A stretch of 45,774 bases of DNA. It comes from an uncultured Alphaproteobacteria bacterium (GTDB taxonomy: Bacteria > Pseudomonadota > Alphaproteobacteria > Rhodobacterales > Rhodobacteraceae). Under the pieces are notes generated by a model. The model searched no databases. It was not told the origin of the DNA and was given only the letters and a program-made list of their open reading frames with translations. The stretch covers positions 1 through 45,774 of the forward strand of contig CACAFI010000010.1 of the NCBI GenBank assembly GCA_902531755.1. Direction: 5' to 3'. Position 1 is the first letter of the stretch. Each line of letters begins with the position of its first letter. Positions 38,825 through 45,774 of the stretch are shown one piece after another. The position numbers were made by a program, and so were the translations under genes.

Positions 38825-38901
38825 GGGGGGTTAGCTCAGTTGGTTAGAGCAGAGCGCTCATAACGCTTTGGTCACAGGTTCGAGTCCTGTACCCCCTACC
38901 A
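38825..38901 (+). tRNA. tRNA with CAT anticodon (elongator Met, or Ile2)
   Basis: Cloverleaf folds by eye: acceptor 38825-38831 with 38891-38897, D stem GCTC/GAGC, anticodon stem GAGCG/CGCTT with loop CTCATAA (anticodon CAT at 38859-38861), T stem ACAGG/CCTGT with loop TTCGAGT, discriminator A38898 and encoded CCA. It is not an initiator: D stem has C11-G24 and the anticodon stem lacks three stacked G-C pairs of the GGG/CCC type. Whether C34 is later changed to lysidine (tRNA-Ile2) cannot be settled here. The first acceptor pair is G1-U72, an unusual wobble. Confidence 0.95.
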
Positions 38902-38964
38902 CGCTTTTCCCTATATATATAAATAACTAAGACCTATTATGGGCACCTCTGGTCACAAAATACT

Positions 38965-38990
38965 TATGACACTTTATGACCAGGTATGAC
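38965..38990. repeat. Three TATGAC direct repeats at exact 10-base period
   Basis: TATGAC occurs at 38965-38970, 38975-38980 and 38985-38990. The 10-base step is about one helical turn, so a protein could contact all three on one face. The middle copy also forms one arm of the TGGTCA/TGACCA inverted repeat. Such phased sites resemble integrase arm sites or regulator operators; which one is unknown. Confidence 0.6.
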
Positions 38991-38998
38991 ATCTTGTG

Positions 38999-39022
38999 CA
39001 CAGATTCGAGTCTTTTACACTC
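38999..39022 (+). repeat. Degenerate copy of the tRNA 3' end (att-like or decayed tRNA)
   Basis: Aligned without gaps to tRNA bases 38873-38896 (offset 126), 19 of 24 positions match, including the unbroken TTCGAGTC of the T loop. The copy can come from an old integration at the tRNA 3' end or from a decayed tandem tRNA. Confidence 0.55.
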
Positions 39023-39282
39023 TTGCACCTTGTTTTCTTTCAAAATCTTGGGCCTAATTAGCATACTTAAAAACCCTAGTTATAAAAACTTTTACTATCA
39101 ATACTGTTGATATATGAACACCAAAATAGACCCTAATATAGTCATTGAAATAAAAAAATAAAATTTAAGTTATTAACTAGAATGCAGACTCTAGTAGTTT
39201 TAAAGCAAAAAATATTTTAAATTTATTAAAATTTGTTTTTAGATAAAAGCAGTTGTATTTATATCTACTGTATGGCGCAACG

Positions 39283-39310
39283 CTTAAAATGGTTTTCGCT
39301 TGTGTATAAT
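39283..39310 (+). promoter_or_regulatory. Candidate promoter of the acyltransferase gene
   Basis: A perfect -10 TATAAT at 39305-39310 lies 62 bases before the ATG at 39372, with a weak -35 CTTAAA at 39283-39288 (16-base spacer). No ribosome-binding purine run is obvious before the ATG. Confidence 0.42.
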
Positions 39311-39371
39311 CAGAAGAGTGTCGAATATTATCAATTTTTTACATATTAATATATCAGTTAATTAATGAGCC

Positions 39372-41408
39372 ATGGGATTAAAATATAGATCTGAGATCGA
39401 TGGGTTGAGAGCTGTAGCAGTAATACCCGTAGTATTTTTTCATGCTGGGTTAGAATCATTCAGTGGTGGTTTTGTGGGTGTTGATGTTTTCTTTGTTATC
39501 AGTGGCTATTTGATAACAACAATTATTTTGAAGGAACTAGAAAATAGTAACTTTTCACTAAAATATTTTTATGAGAGACGAGCAAGAAGAATTTTACCTG
39601 CTTTATTTTTTATGATTTATATAAGCTCAATTTTTTCTTTTGTTTTATTAACTAGAAGTGAACTCGGCAATTATTTTGGTAGCGTAAGTGCGACGATTCT
39701 ATTTTATTCAAATTTTTACTTTTGGAAAACTGCACCTTATTTTCAGTCTGAATCGGAATTAGAACCTTTAATACACACTTGGAGCCTTTCAATTGAAGAA
39801 CAATTTTATGTTTTAATACCAGTTTTACTTCTGATTTCTTATAAATATATAAGAAGATATATTTTTGTTTTATTAAGTGTTATTTTTTTTTCTAGCTTAA
39901 TTATTTGTCAACTTTTTGCACTTAAGACGGGGGGAACATTAAATTTTTACTTCACTGTGACGCGAGGATGGGAGCTAGCTTTAGGAGGGTTAGCCGCTTA
40001 TTTTTTAATAAAAAATAAAGTGTCTATACCTGAAACCATAAGTGGTTTATTTTCAGCTATCGGATTAGCACTTATTTTGTTTTCTACTTTTTATTTTAGC
40101 AGAGATACCTTATATCCCTCTATCTACACACTGTTACCAACAATTGGAACAGTCCTAATAATTATATTTTGCAATGAACATTCATATGTAAAAAAAATAC
40201 TTTCACAAAAACTGTTTGTGAAGATAGGCTTAGTAAGCTATAGCCTTTATCTATGGCATCAACCAGTGCTAGCTTTATCAAAAATCTATTTTGATGAGTT
40301 CACTTTTTCACTTACGATATTCGCTATTTCAACAGCTTTTGTTTTATCTTTGTTATCATATAATTGTATTGAAAAACCCTTTAGAAACAGAGAGTTCGTA
40401 ACTGTAAAACATTTATTTAGTACTTTTACTATCTTAATTTTAATAGGTTTAATGATTTCTCTTCCAAGTTCAAATTTTTTTAGTGCTCAATCGAAGAACA
40501 GTACAGAGAGACGTCTAGCAAAGTTATTAATAAATCAAGACGCCGTATATTTAACAAAAATGGATGATCGTCAATTTATAAAAAACAGAATAATGTTTGA
40601 GAAATTTAACCCTCAAACTTTGGTAATTGGCTCCTCAAGAGTGTGGCAAATTTCAAGTGATATTTACGATAGCGAGTTATTAAATCTTGGTGTTGCCGGA
40701 GCGAGCTTGGAAGACCATATAGCTATATCTGAAATGGCTATAGAAAAATTTAAACCAAAACAAATTTTACTAGGAGTGGACCCCTGGCTACTAAACAAAT
40801 ATAACTACCAAGCTAGATGGAAGTCGCTATCAAAAGAGTACAGATTGGCTGCACAGAATATTCGCCTAAAAGACACAAAAAACAAAATACTAAAGTCATC
40901 CTCTACTAACCAAGATTATTATATTCACGAAAAGATACTAGAAAATATTTACAGTTCTTTAAACATTAGGAACCTGGCATTAACCGTGGACTATGATAAA
41001 GATGAACGAAGCTATATAATGAGGGATGGCAGAATAGTTTACGGAAAGAATGAAAGAGCAAGTGATATTAAGGGTAAAATAATTGATTACTCTATGTATC
41101 ATTATGAATTTTCTAATGAATTTTTTGAGCTTTATAGAAAATTTATAAATTATCTCAAAAATGTTCATAAAGTTGATGTTGTACTGGTACTAATTCCTTT
41201 TCATGGACCTTCGTACGATTTAACAAAAAAAGAAACATCTGTTTTTTTAGATTTAGAAGAAAAGTTTAGACAACTCAGCGAAAGTGAGGGAGTGAAAGTT
41301 GTTGGCTCTTATGATCCGTCAAAGACTAAGTGCAAACTTACAGAATTTTATGATCATATACACCCTAATAGTATATGTATGGAAAAAATTTTTGAAAAAA
41401 TAAGATAA
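39372..41408 (+). CDS. Membrane acyltransferase-3 fused to a C-terminal SGNH domain (OafA-like)
   Basis: Likely O-acylates a cell-surface glycan such as LPS O-antigen (678 aa). The N-terminal half (about 1-350) is an AT3 domain with some ten helices: YRSEIDGLRAVAVIPVVFFH with the catalytic His24, GGFVGVDVFFVISGYLI, YFYERRARRILPALF and HTWSLSIEEQFYVLIP. A periplasmic SGNH-like domain follows from about 385 to the end; its serine motif reads GSSR (Gly420, Ser421) instead of the common GDSH, and D661-H-I-H664 supplies the Asp-His pair. Flanking gene-free DNA, position after a tRNA and low GC suggest an accessory gene. The acyl group and target are unknown. Confidence 0.88.
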   Translation: MGLKYRSEIDGLRAVAVIPVVFFHAGLESFSGGFVGVDVFFVISGYLITTIILKELENSNFSLKYFYERRARRILPALFFMIYISSIFSFVLLTRSELGNYFGSVSATILFYSNFYFWKTAPYFQSESELEPLIHTWSLSIEEQFYVLIPVLLLISYKYIRRYIFVLLSVIFFSSLIICQLFALKTGGTLNFYFTVTRGWELALGGLAAYFLIKNKVSIPETISGLFSAIGLALILFSTFYFSRDTLYPSIYTLLPTIGTVLIIIFCNEHSYVKKILSQKLFVKIGLVSYSLYLWHQPVLALSKIYFDEFTFSLTIFAISTAFVLSLLSYNCIEKPFRNREFVTVKHLFSTFTILILIGLMISLPSSNFFSAQSKNSTERRLAKLLINQDAVYLTKMDDRQFIKNRIMFEKFNPQTLVIGSSRVWQISSDIYDSELLNLGVAGASLEDHIAISEMAIEKFKPKQILLGVDPWLLNKYNYQARWKSLSKEYRLAAQNIRLKDTKNKILKSSSTNQDYYIHEKILENIYSSLNIRNLALTVDYDKDERSYIMRDGRIVYGKNERASDIKGKIIDYSMYHYEFSNEFFELYRKFINYLKNVHKVDVVLVLIPFHGPSYDLTKKETSVFLDLEEKFRQLSESEGVKVVGSYDPSKTKCKLTEFYDHIHPNSICMEKIFEKIR

Positions 41409-41767
41409 AAATTACTGGCTCTTTTTGAAGCTAAAGTATTTATCAAAAAATGAATAGGAATAAAATTACCATGCCCCATATGAAGCGAGAAGAGAGCTAG
41501 TAAAACATTTAAAATCAATCAATATGAAGTAGGTTTGAATTTCCAAACCCACTGTGAACATTCGGTATAATTGGAAATCAACAAAAATGTTCTATGGAAG
41601 ATAATTATAATAATGGGGTTAGGCCAAGGGGCAATTGATTAAAAATATTAGTAAAGAATTAATGCGTTATAAAAGTAAAGTAATAATCTAACGATAGTAA
41701 TAAGTAGACCACCATTGAAAGAGTTTTGCTATAAATCTAAAAGTTCACAAATGAAATTTTTGATAAA
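41409..41767. other. 359-base gene-free region with one hairpin
   Basis: No credible gene on either strand. An imperfect hairpin pairs 41529-41537 with 41544-41552 (GGTTTG/CAAACC core, 8 of 9 pairs, 6-base loop) but no T-tract follows, so it is not a typical terminator. A 20-codon open stretch around 41464-41528 reads like protein (PYEARRELVKHLKSIN) yet lacks a start and is too short to identify. Confidence 0.55.
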
Positions 41768-42535
41768 CTAGCTTCTCCCCATAAAATTATTATTAACCCT
41801 ACCTTTAAAGCAACGAGGGAAAAACGGATACGTTTGAGTTGCAAAATAGGTATAGATACCATTTAATTTTTTTCCATTGCACTCATCAAGTGTTCCACTA
41901 TTAAATATATATTCAAAATCTTCTTCAAACTGCCCATCAAAATTGCCACCAGGAGCCGTACTTCGTATTCCGCTTTTCAATTGCCAGGAAGATTTTTCTG
42001 TCGCTTTATAGAATATTTTAAAGCCATCAGGAGCATAGCCGATCAACATTTCTTCTCCGTTATTGATTACATCACTTTTCAAACGGTGGTAATGATATAA
42101 ACCAGACTTGTCAACGTGACCGTAGTGTAAATCAATGCCGAGGCTTCGAGGACTGAACATAGCTTGTTTTCTCCAGCCACTAGAAGGATTTTTACTAAAG
42201 CCTCTTCTTGTATTTGGGTCAAAATAGTCTGCGGTGTAAGGACGAATAGGAATGCCATTAAGGGCAACTCCAACAGTCATTTGCCCCCATGTAACAGAAT
42301 TCGTAAGTTTAGGAGCCGTTGGGAAACAAAACGTTAGTTTTTGTTCTCGAAATTTATTGGGATTCGCTTTATTTGGGAATCTTCCAATCTGATGGTTAGG
42401 CTTGCCAGTAGATATAAAACATGTAAGGGTTCCTTTTATAAGGGTGTTTTTGATACCTTCTTTTGCACTTAAAGGGAAAGAGCATAGGATTAGTATGTAG
42501 ATTAGTAAGTTGATTTTCCTCAAGCCCAGTCTCAT
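41768..42535 (-). CDS. Secreted YHYH-domain protein
   Basis: Exported protein of unknown function (255 aa). Signal peptide MRLGLRKINLLIYILIL then a likely cleavage after PLSA near residue 24; this places the start at the ATG at 42535, not at the frame's first start at 42580. The YHYH domain is marked by SGLYHYHRL (residues about 145-153) preceded by GIDLHYGHVDKSG and followed by LIGYAPDGFKIF. Four cysteines in the mature part (near 39, 70 and two in the last 45 residues) could form two disulfides. The clustered histidines suggest metal binding, which is inference. It stands alone, divergent from the hydrolase. Confidence 0.86.
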   Translation of the reverse strand: MRLGLRKINLLIYILILCSFPLSAKEGIKNTLIKGTLTCFISTGKPNHQIGRFPNKANPNKFREQKLTFCFPTAPKLTNSVTWGQMTVGVALNGIPIRPYTADYFDPNTRRGFSKNPSSGWRKQAMFSPRSLGIDLHYGHVDKSGLYHYHRLKSDVINNGEEMLIGYAPDGFKIFYKATEKSSWQLKSGIRSTAPGGNFDGQFEEDFEYIFNSGTLDECNGKKLNGIYTYFATQTYPFFPRCFKGRVNNNFMGRS

Positions 42536-42611
42536 ATTAAAAATTTGTAAATAATCTTTAAAACCATGTAGTATTATCAACTATTTTCTAGATTGAGGAA
42601 ATAATTAAAGA

Positions 42612-43436
42612 ATGGTTACTTCAAAATTGTTTGAAACAAAATTTTTACCAAGAAATCCCAGAATAGCATTCAATCAGCATGGAGATGGGGATCTCATTAT
42701 ATTTATTCACGGTATAGGGGGCAATAAAGAAAACTGGCATGGGAATATGGAAGTTCTCTCAAAAAATTTTAATGTTGTGGCGCTTGATCTGCGTGGCTAT
42801 GGAGAGAGTGACGATTTTGAAGGACCAATGAATTTTTTTGATGTGGCTGATGATATTTATAAATTAATTGCATATATAGGAAAGAAAAATTGTCATGTTG
42901 TTGGCCTATCAATGGGCGCACAGATTGCTCTCTACTTTTATCAAAGGTATCCGAGTATAACAAAGTCGTTGGTTTTGTGCGACGCACCCTTAGGTTTTCA
43001 AGATTTTACAGAGAGTGAACGGGAAAAATTTATAAGTTTAAGAAGAAAGCCAATAGAAGATGGCACTGATTTAACGAATATGGCAACAAAAATTGCCGAT
43101 ACCTTGATTGGTATAAAATCAAATAAGTCTGTATTCAATCAATTAGTGAAGTCAATGCAAAAATTACACAAAGAAACGTATCTAAAAGCAATTGATACCT
43201 TTGTTAAATCCACTCACTATAACATATTTTCAATTATAGATATCCCGGTACTTGTTTTAGTGGGTGAGCTTGATAATCTAACCCCGGTTTCAATGGCAAA
43301 AGAAATTAATGCTAAAATAGATCGAAGTATTTTTGAAGTCATTCCGAACGCAGGCCATTTGTCTAACATTGAAAATCCTAGTGCATTCAATAAAGTTGTA
43401 TTAGGTTTTCTCTCTAATTTAGCAAAAAACTGCTAG
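42612..43436 (+). CDS. Alpha/beta-fold hydrolase, enol-lactonase-like
   Basis: Soluble hydrolase (274 aa) with a complete triad: nucleophile Ser100 in VVGLSMGAQ, Asp221 in VGELDNLTP and His249 in NAGHLSNIENP; the oxyanion HG is at 33-34 (FIHGIGG). The pattern resembles 3-oxoadipate enol-lactonase and related carboxylester hydrolases, but also many general esterases, so the substrate is open. It precedes a LivK-type uptake system by 64 bases with a possible terminator between, so co-regulation is uncertain. GAGGA lies 12 bases before the ATG. Confidence 0.82.
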   Translation: MVTSKLFETKFLPRNPRIAFNQHGDGDLIIFIHGIGGNKENWHGNMEVLSKNFNVVALDLRGYGESDDFEGPMNFFDVADDIYKLIAYIGKKNCHVVGLSMGAQIALYFYQRYPSITKSLVLCDAPLGFQDFTESEREKFISLRRKPIEDGTDLTNMATKIADTLIGIKSNKSVFNQLVKSMQKLHKETYLKAIDTFVKSTHYNIFSIIDIPVLVLVGELDNLTPVSMAKEINAKIDRSIFEVIPNAGHLSNIENPSAFNKVVLGFLSNLAKNC

Positions 43437-43450
43437 TTTTTTTTCTTTTA
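43424..43450 (+). terminator. A/T-rich hairpin with T-tract at hydrolase stop
   Basis: AAAAAACT (43424-43431), loop GCT and AGTTTTTT (43435-43442) form a perfect 8-bp stem spanning the stop codon, followed by TTCTTTT. The stem is weak in GC, but position and T-run fit an intrinsic terminator separating the hydrolase from the transporter genes. Confidence 0.42.
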
Positions 43451-43500
43451 ATTTCAATAATTTCAGATACCCTTAGTTTTGATAAATAAAAGGGGATGTT

Positions 43501-44640
43501 ATGATAAATAAAGCAATCTCAACAGCTTTGCTGTTTTTTCTAACTATTTCAAGTCTTTATGCCGATAAAGTGAAAGTTGGAATGATTACTACTTTATCAG
43601 GAGGTGGTTCTGGGCTGGGAATTGATATTCGAGATGGATTTGCTCTAGCCGTTAAAGATGAGCCTAATATAGAGATTATTTCCGGTGATGATCAAAGGAA
43701 ACCTGATATTGCCGTTCAACTAGCAGATAAAATGATACAATCAGACAAAGTTGACATAATTACTGGTATAGTTTGGTCGAACTTGGCTATGGCCGTTGTC
43801 CCTGCTGTAGTGAATCAAGGAAAATTCTATTTATCACCAAATGCAGGACCATCCTTATTAGCTGGAAAGAAATGCCACAAGAATTATTTCAATATAGCTT
43901 GGCAAAATGATAACCTCCATGAAGCAGCGGGAGGATATGCAAGTTCGATTGGCTTTAAAAATAGTTTCATAATTGCCCCTAACTATCCGGCAGGAAAAGA
44001 TGCTCTTGCAGGATACAAACGCTATTTTAAGGGTTCCATAGAGAGTGAAGTATATACAAAGCTAGGTCAAACTGATTATGCTGCCGAAATAGCAAAAATA
44101 AGAGCATCGAACGCCGACAGTGTCTATTTCTTCCTACCTGGAGGGATGGGAATAGCGTTTATTAAACAGTTTTCTCAGGCAGCAGTAGATGTGCCACTAG
44201 TTGGTCCGGCATTTTCTTTTGATCAAGGTATTCTAAAAGCTGTTGGAAATGCAGCTCTAGGAGTAAAAAATACTTCTCAATGGTCAAAGGATATAGAAAA
44301 TGCAGAAAATAAAAAGTTTGTGGAAGACTTTCAGTCAGCTTATGGACGGTTGCCTTCTTTATATGCCTCTCAGGGTTATGATACTGGAAAAATAATTGTT
44401 TCAGCTATGGCAAATGCAAGTATTAAAGATATGGATGCTTTTAGAGAAGCACTGAGAAATGCACCATCTAAGGGTTTTAAGTCGACAAGGGGTAAGTTCT
44501 CTTTTTCTTCAAACCACCATCCTATACAAGACATATATGTTAGAGAAGTCGTCGAGGAAAATGGTATATTAACTAATAAATTGATTTCTTCCGGTTTAAT
44601 AGATCATTCAAATGTCTATGTAGATCAGTGTAAAATGTAA
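43501..44640 (+). CDS. LivK-type ABC transporter substrate-binding protein
   Basis: Periplasmic binding protein of the hydrophobic/branched-chain amino-acid (HAAT) class (379 aa). Signal peptide MINKAISTALLFFLTISSLYA, then a type 1 PBP fold beginning KVKVGMITTLSGGGSGLG. GIVWSNLAMAVVPAVV and FYLSPNAGPS are ligand-site segments. The details recall binding proteins associated with aromatic-acid uptake more than LivJ/LivK for leucine, but this is an impression. AAAGGGGA lies just before the ATG. Followed by the two permeases livH and livM. Confidence 0.88.
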   Translation: MINKAISTALLFFLTISSLYADKVKVGMITTLSGGGSGLGIDIRDGFALAVKDEPNIEIISGDDQRKPDIAVQLADKMIQSDKVDIITGIVWSNLAMAVVPAVVNQGKFYLSPNAGPSLLAGKKCHKNYFNIAWQNDNLHEAAGGYASSIGFKNSFIIAPNYPAGKDALAGYKRYFKGSIESEVYTKLGQTDYAAEIAKIRASNADSVYFFLPGGMGIAFIKQFSQAAVDVPLVGPAFSFDQGILKAVGNAALGVKNTSQWSKDIENAENKKFVEDFQSAYGRLPSLYASQGYDTGKIIVSAMANASIKDMDAFREALRNAPSKGFKSTRGKFSFSSNHHPIQDIYVREVVEENGILTNKLISSGLIDHSNVYVDQCKM

Positions 44641-44684
44641 ATGATAAGGTAGTGAGCTATACAGCAGCCTGGTTTATCTGAAAT

Positions 44685-45602
44685 ATGTCTTTGCAGCTCT
44701 TTATTGAGCAGTTATTAAACGGCATACAATTTGGATTTATGCTGTTTTTAATGTCTGCAGGTTTGACATTGATTTTCGGTGTAATGGGATTGATAAACTT
44801 GGCCCATGGCTCCTTTTTCATGGTAGGAGCCTTTAGCGCTTCTTTCATTGCTGGTTTGACTGGGAATTTCTTTTTAGCCATTTTGGCTTCATTAATCTTT
44901 CCAGCTATAATTGGTATAATGGTTGAGTTTTCAATTATTAGAAAGCTTTATGAACGTGACCATCTTGACCAGGTTTTAGCAACATTTGCACTTATTTTGA
45001 TATTTTCAGAGTCAACCAGATACGTTTTTGGCGCATTTCCACTTTTTTTGGATATTCCAAAATTACTTCAAGGGAATATTCTATTACCTGGTGAAATAAT
45101 ATACTCAAAGTACAGGTTAATTATAATAATTATCGGTCTTTTTGTAGCCATAGGTCTGTATTTTTTAATAAATAGAACCTTGTTAGGGATTCAAATAAAA
45201 GCTGGGCAGAACGATAGACAAATGATTAGAGCTCTAGGAATAAATATTTCAAGACTTTACACAATAGTGTTCGCAATGGGAGCGGCGTTAGCGGGATTGG
45301 CGGGAGCATTGATTGGTGCTATTCAATCGGTTGAAGTTGGTATGGGAGAGCCTGTATTGATATTGGCATTTGTCGTAATAGTGATAGGTGGTATTGGTTC
45401 AATAAAAGGGGCATTGATTGGAGCGCTTTTAATAGGAGTTCTAGACACTATGGCTCGACTTTTTCTGCCCATATTTTTCGAACTAATTATGGAAAATTCC
45501 CAGGCCTTATCCTTAGGTTCATCACTAGCTTCTATGAGTGCATATGTCTTGATGGCACTAGTGTTGATATTTAGGCCTACTGGTCTCTTTGGAAAAGAAT
45601 AA
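44685..45602 (+). CDS. livH: Branched-chain amino-acid-type ABC permease, LivH family
   Basis: First membrane subunit of the HAAT importer (305 aa) with about eight helices. Family motifs: LLNGIQFGFMLFLMSAGLTL, INLAHGSFFMVGAF, and the EAA-like coupling loop around RALGINISRLYTIVFAMGAA followed by GGIGSIKGALIGALLIG. The ATG at 44685 lies 44 bases after the binding-protein stop. Its TAA overlaps the livM ATG by one base. Confidence 0.94.
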   Translation: MSLQLFIEQLLNGIQFGFMLFLMSAGLTLIFGVMGLINLAHGSFFMVGAFSASFIAGLTGNFFLAILASLIFPAIIGIMVEFSIIRKLYERDHLDQVLATFALILIFSESTRYVFGAFPLFLDIPKLLQGNILLPGEIIYSKYRLIIIIIGLFVAIGLYFLINRTLLGIQIKAGQNDRQMIRALGINISRLYTIVFAMGAALAGLAGALIGAIQSVEVGMGEPVLILAFVVIVIGGIGSIKGALIGALLIGVLDTMARLFLPIFFELIMENSQALSLGSSLASMSAYVLMALVLIFRPTGLFGKE

Positions 45603-45774
45603 TGCTCTCAGAAAAAAAATTTAATTTGATTATTATTATTGGTATTTTCGCTTTTTCTTTAATTGGTTACTTAATTAACGAGCCTTACTTCATCACTCTT
45701 GCAACAAAAATTGTTATTTTGGGAATCGCTGGCTGTGCATTAAATTTAATATTGGGCTTCGGTGGCATGGTGTC
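45602..45774 (+). CDS. livM: Branched-chain amino-acid-type ABC permease, LivM family (3' end cut by window)
   Basis: The frame opens with an ATG overlapping the livH stop (TAATG) and stays open to the window edge (57 codons). It begins MLSEKKFNLIIIIGIFAFS, then LINEPYFITLATKIVI and ALNLILGFGGMV, the usual first helices of LivM. The ATPases livG and livF are expected further right. Confidence 0.88.
   Translation, partial: MLSEKKFNLIIIIGIFAFSLIGYLINEPYFITLATKIVILGIAGCALNLILGFGGMV

Larger units (their letters stand above)
38902..39371. other. 470-base gene-free spacer after the tRNA
   Basis: No credible gene. It holds, in order, a second copy of the CTxTGGTCACA part of the tRNA at about 38947-38957, an inverted repeat TGGTCA (38950-38955) / TGACCA (38977-38982), three phased TATGAC repeats, a decayed copy of the tRNA 3' end (38999-39022), then about 250 bases of strongly AT-rich DNA ending in a promoter-like TATAAT at 39305. 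Confidence 0.7.

Noticed and set aside
38965..38990. TATGAC repeats as a CRISPR array
   Set aside because: Units are 6 bases at a 10-base period; there is no repeat-spacer structure and no cas gene in the window.

Overview
This 45.8 kb window is chromosomal DNA from a low-GC alphaproteobacterium, probably a free-living marine lineage with a compact genome. The evidence is gene order and protein type: a nuoF-N cluster followed directly by birA, coaX and an RNase J; tatABC; serS-surE-pcm-nlpD; prmC followed by a DUF4167 gene; pepA-holC-ndk; and an lptG-lptD-surA-pdxA-rsmA operon. These are typical alphaproteobacterial neighbourhoods. By eye GC is about one third, intergenic spaces are short, and many genes overlap or use TTG/GTG starts. 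I cannot name the genus from sequence alone.

Layout. (1) 1-13591, plus strand: respiratory complex I (nuoF, cut by the window edge, through nuoN), then birA, coaX and rnj, tightly packed. (2) 13681-17909, plus strand: a ferredoxin/flavodoxin-NADP reductase, an orphan iron-type ABC ATPase, tatA-tatB-tatC and a DUF815 ATPase. (3) 17919-22954, minus strand: a NlpD-like lipoprotein, pcm, surE, serS and an aspartate aminotransferase. (4) 23016-28373, plus strand: sdhE, a RodZ-like protein, ispG, prfA, prmC and DUF4167. (5) 28387-34548, minus strand: an outer-membrane biogenesis operon, transcribed lptG-lptD-surA-pdxA-rsmA. (6) 34641-37061, plus strand: pepA, holC, ndk, converging on purM-purN (37052-38711, minus). 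(7) 38825-38901: a tRNA with a CAT anticodon. (8) 38902-45774: an accessory-looking stretch. It has a gene-poor spacer carrying a decayed copy of the tRNA 3' end and three phased TATGAC repeats, a membrane acyltransferase fused to an SGNH domain, a secreted YHYH-domain protein, an alpha/beta hydrolase, and the start of a branched-chain-amino-acid-type ABC transporter running off the right edge.

Most of the window is housekeeping: energy conservation, cofactor and nucleotide synthesis, translation termination, envelope assembly and protein export. I found no CRISPR array, transposase, integrase, toxin-antitoxin pair or obvious defence system. The points most worth checking are the tRNA-proximal spacer with its degenerate tRNA copy and helically phased repeats, the absence of lptF from its usual place beside lptG, a PrmC whose catalytic motif reads NLPY instead of NPPY, and an AT-rich intergenic region holding a consensus DnaA box and an isolated CG run.
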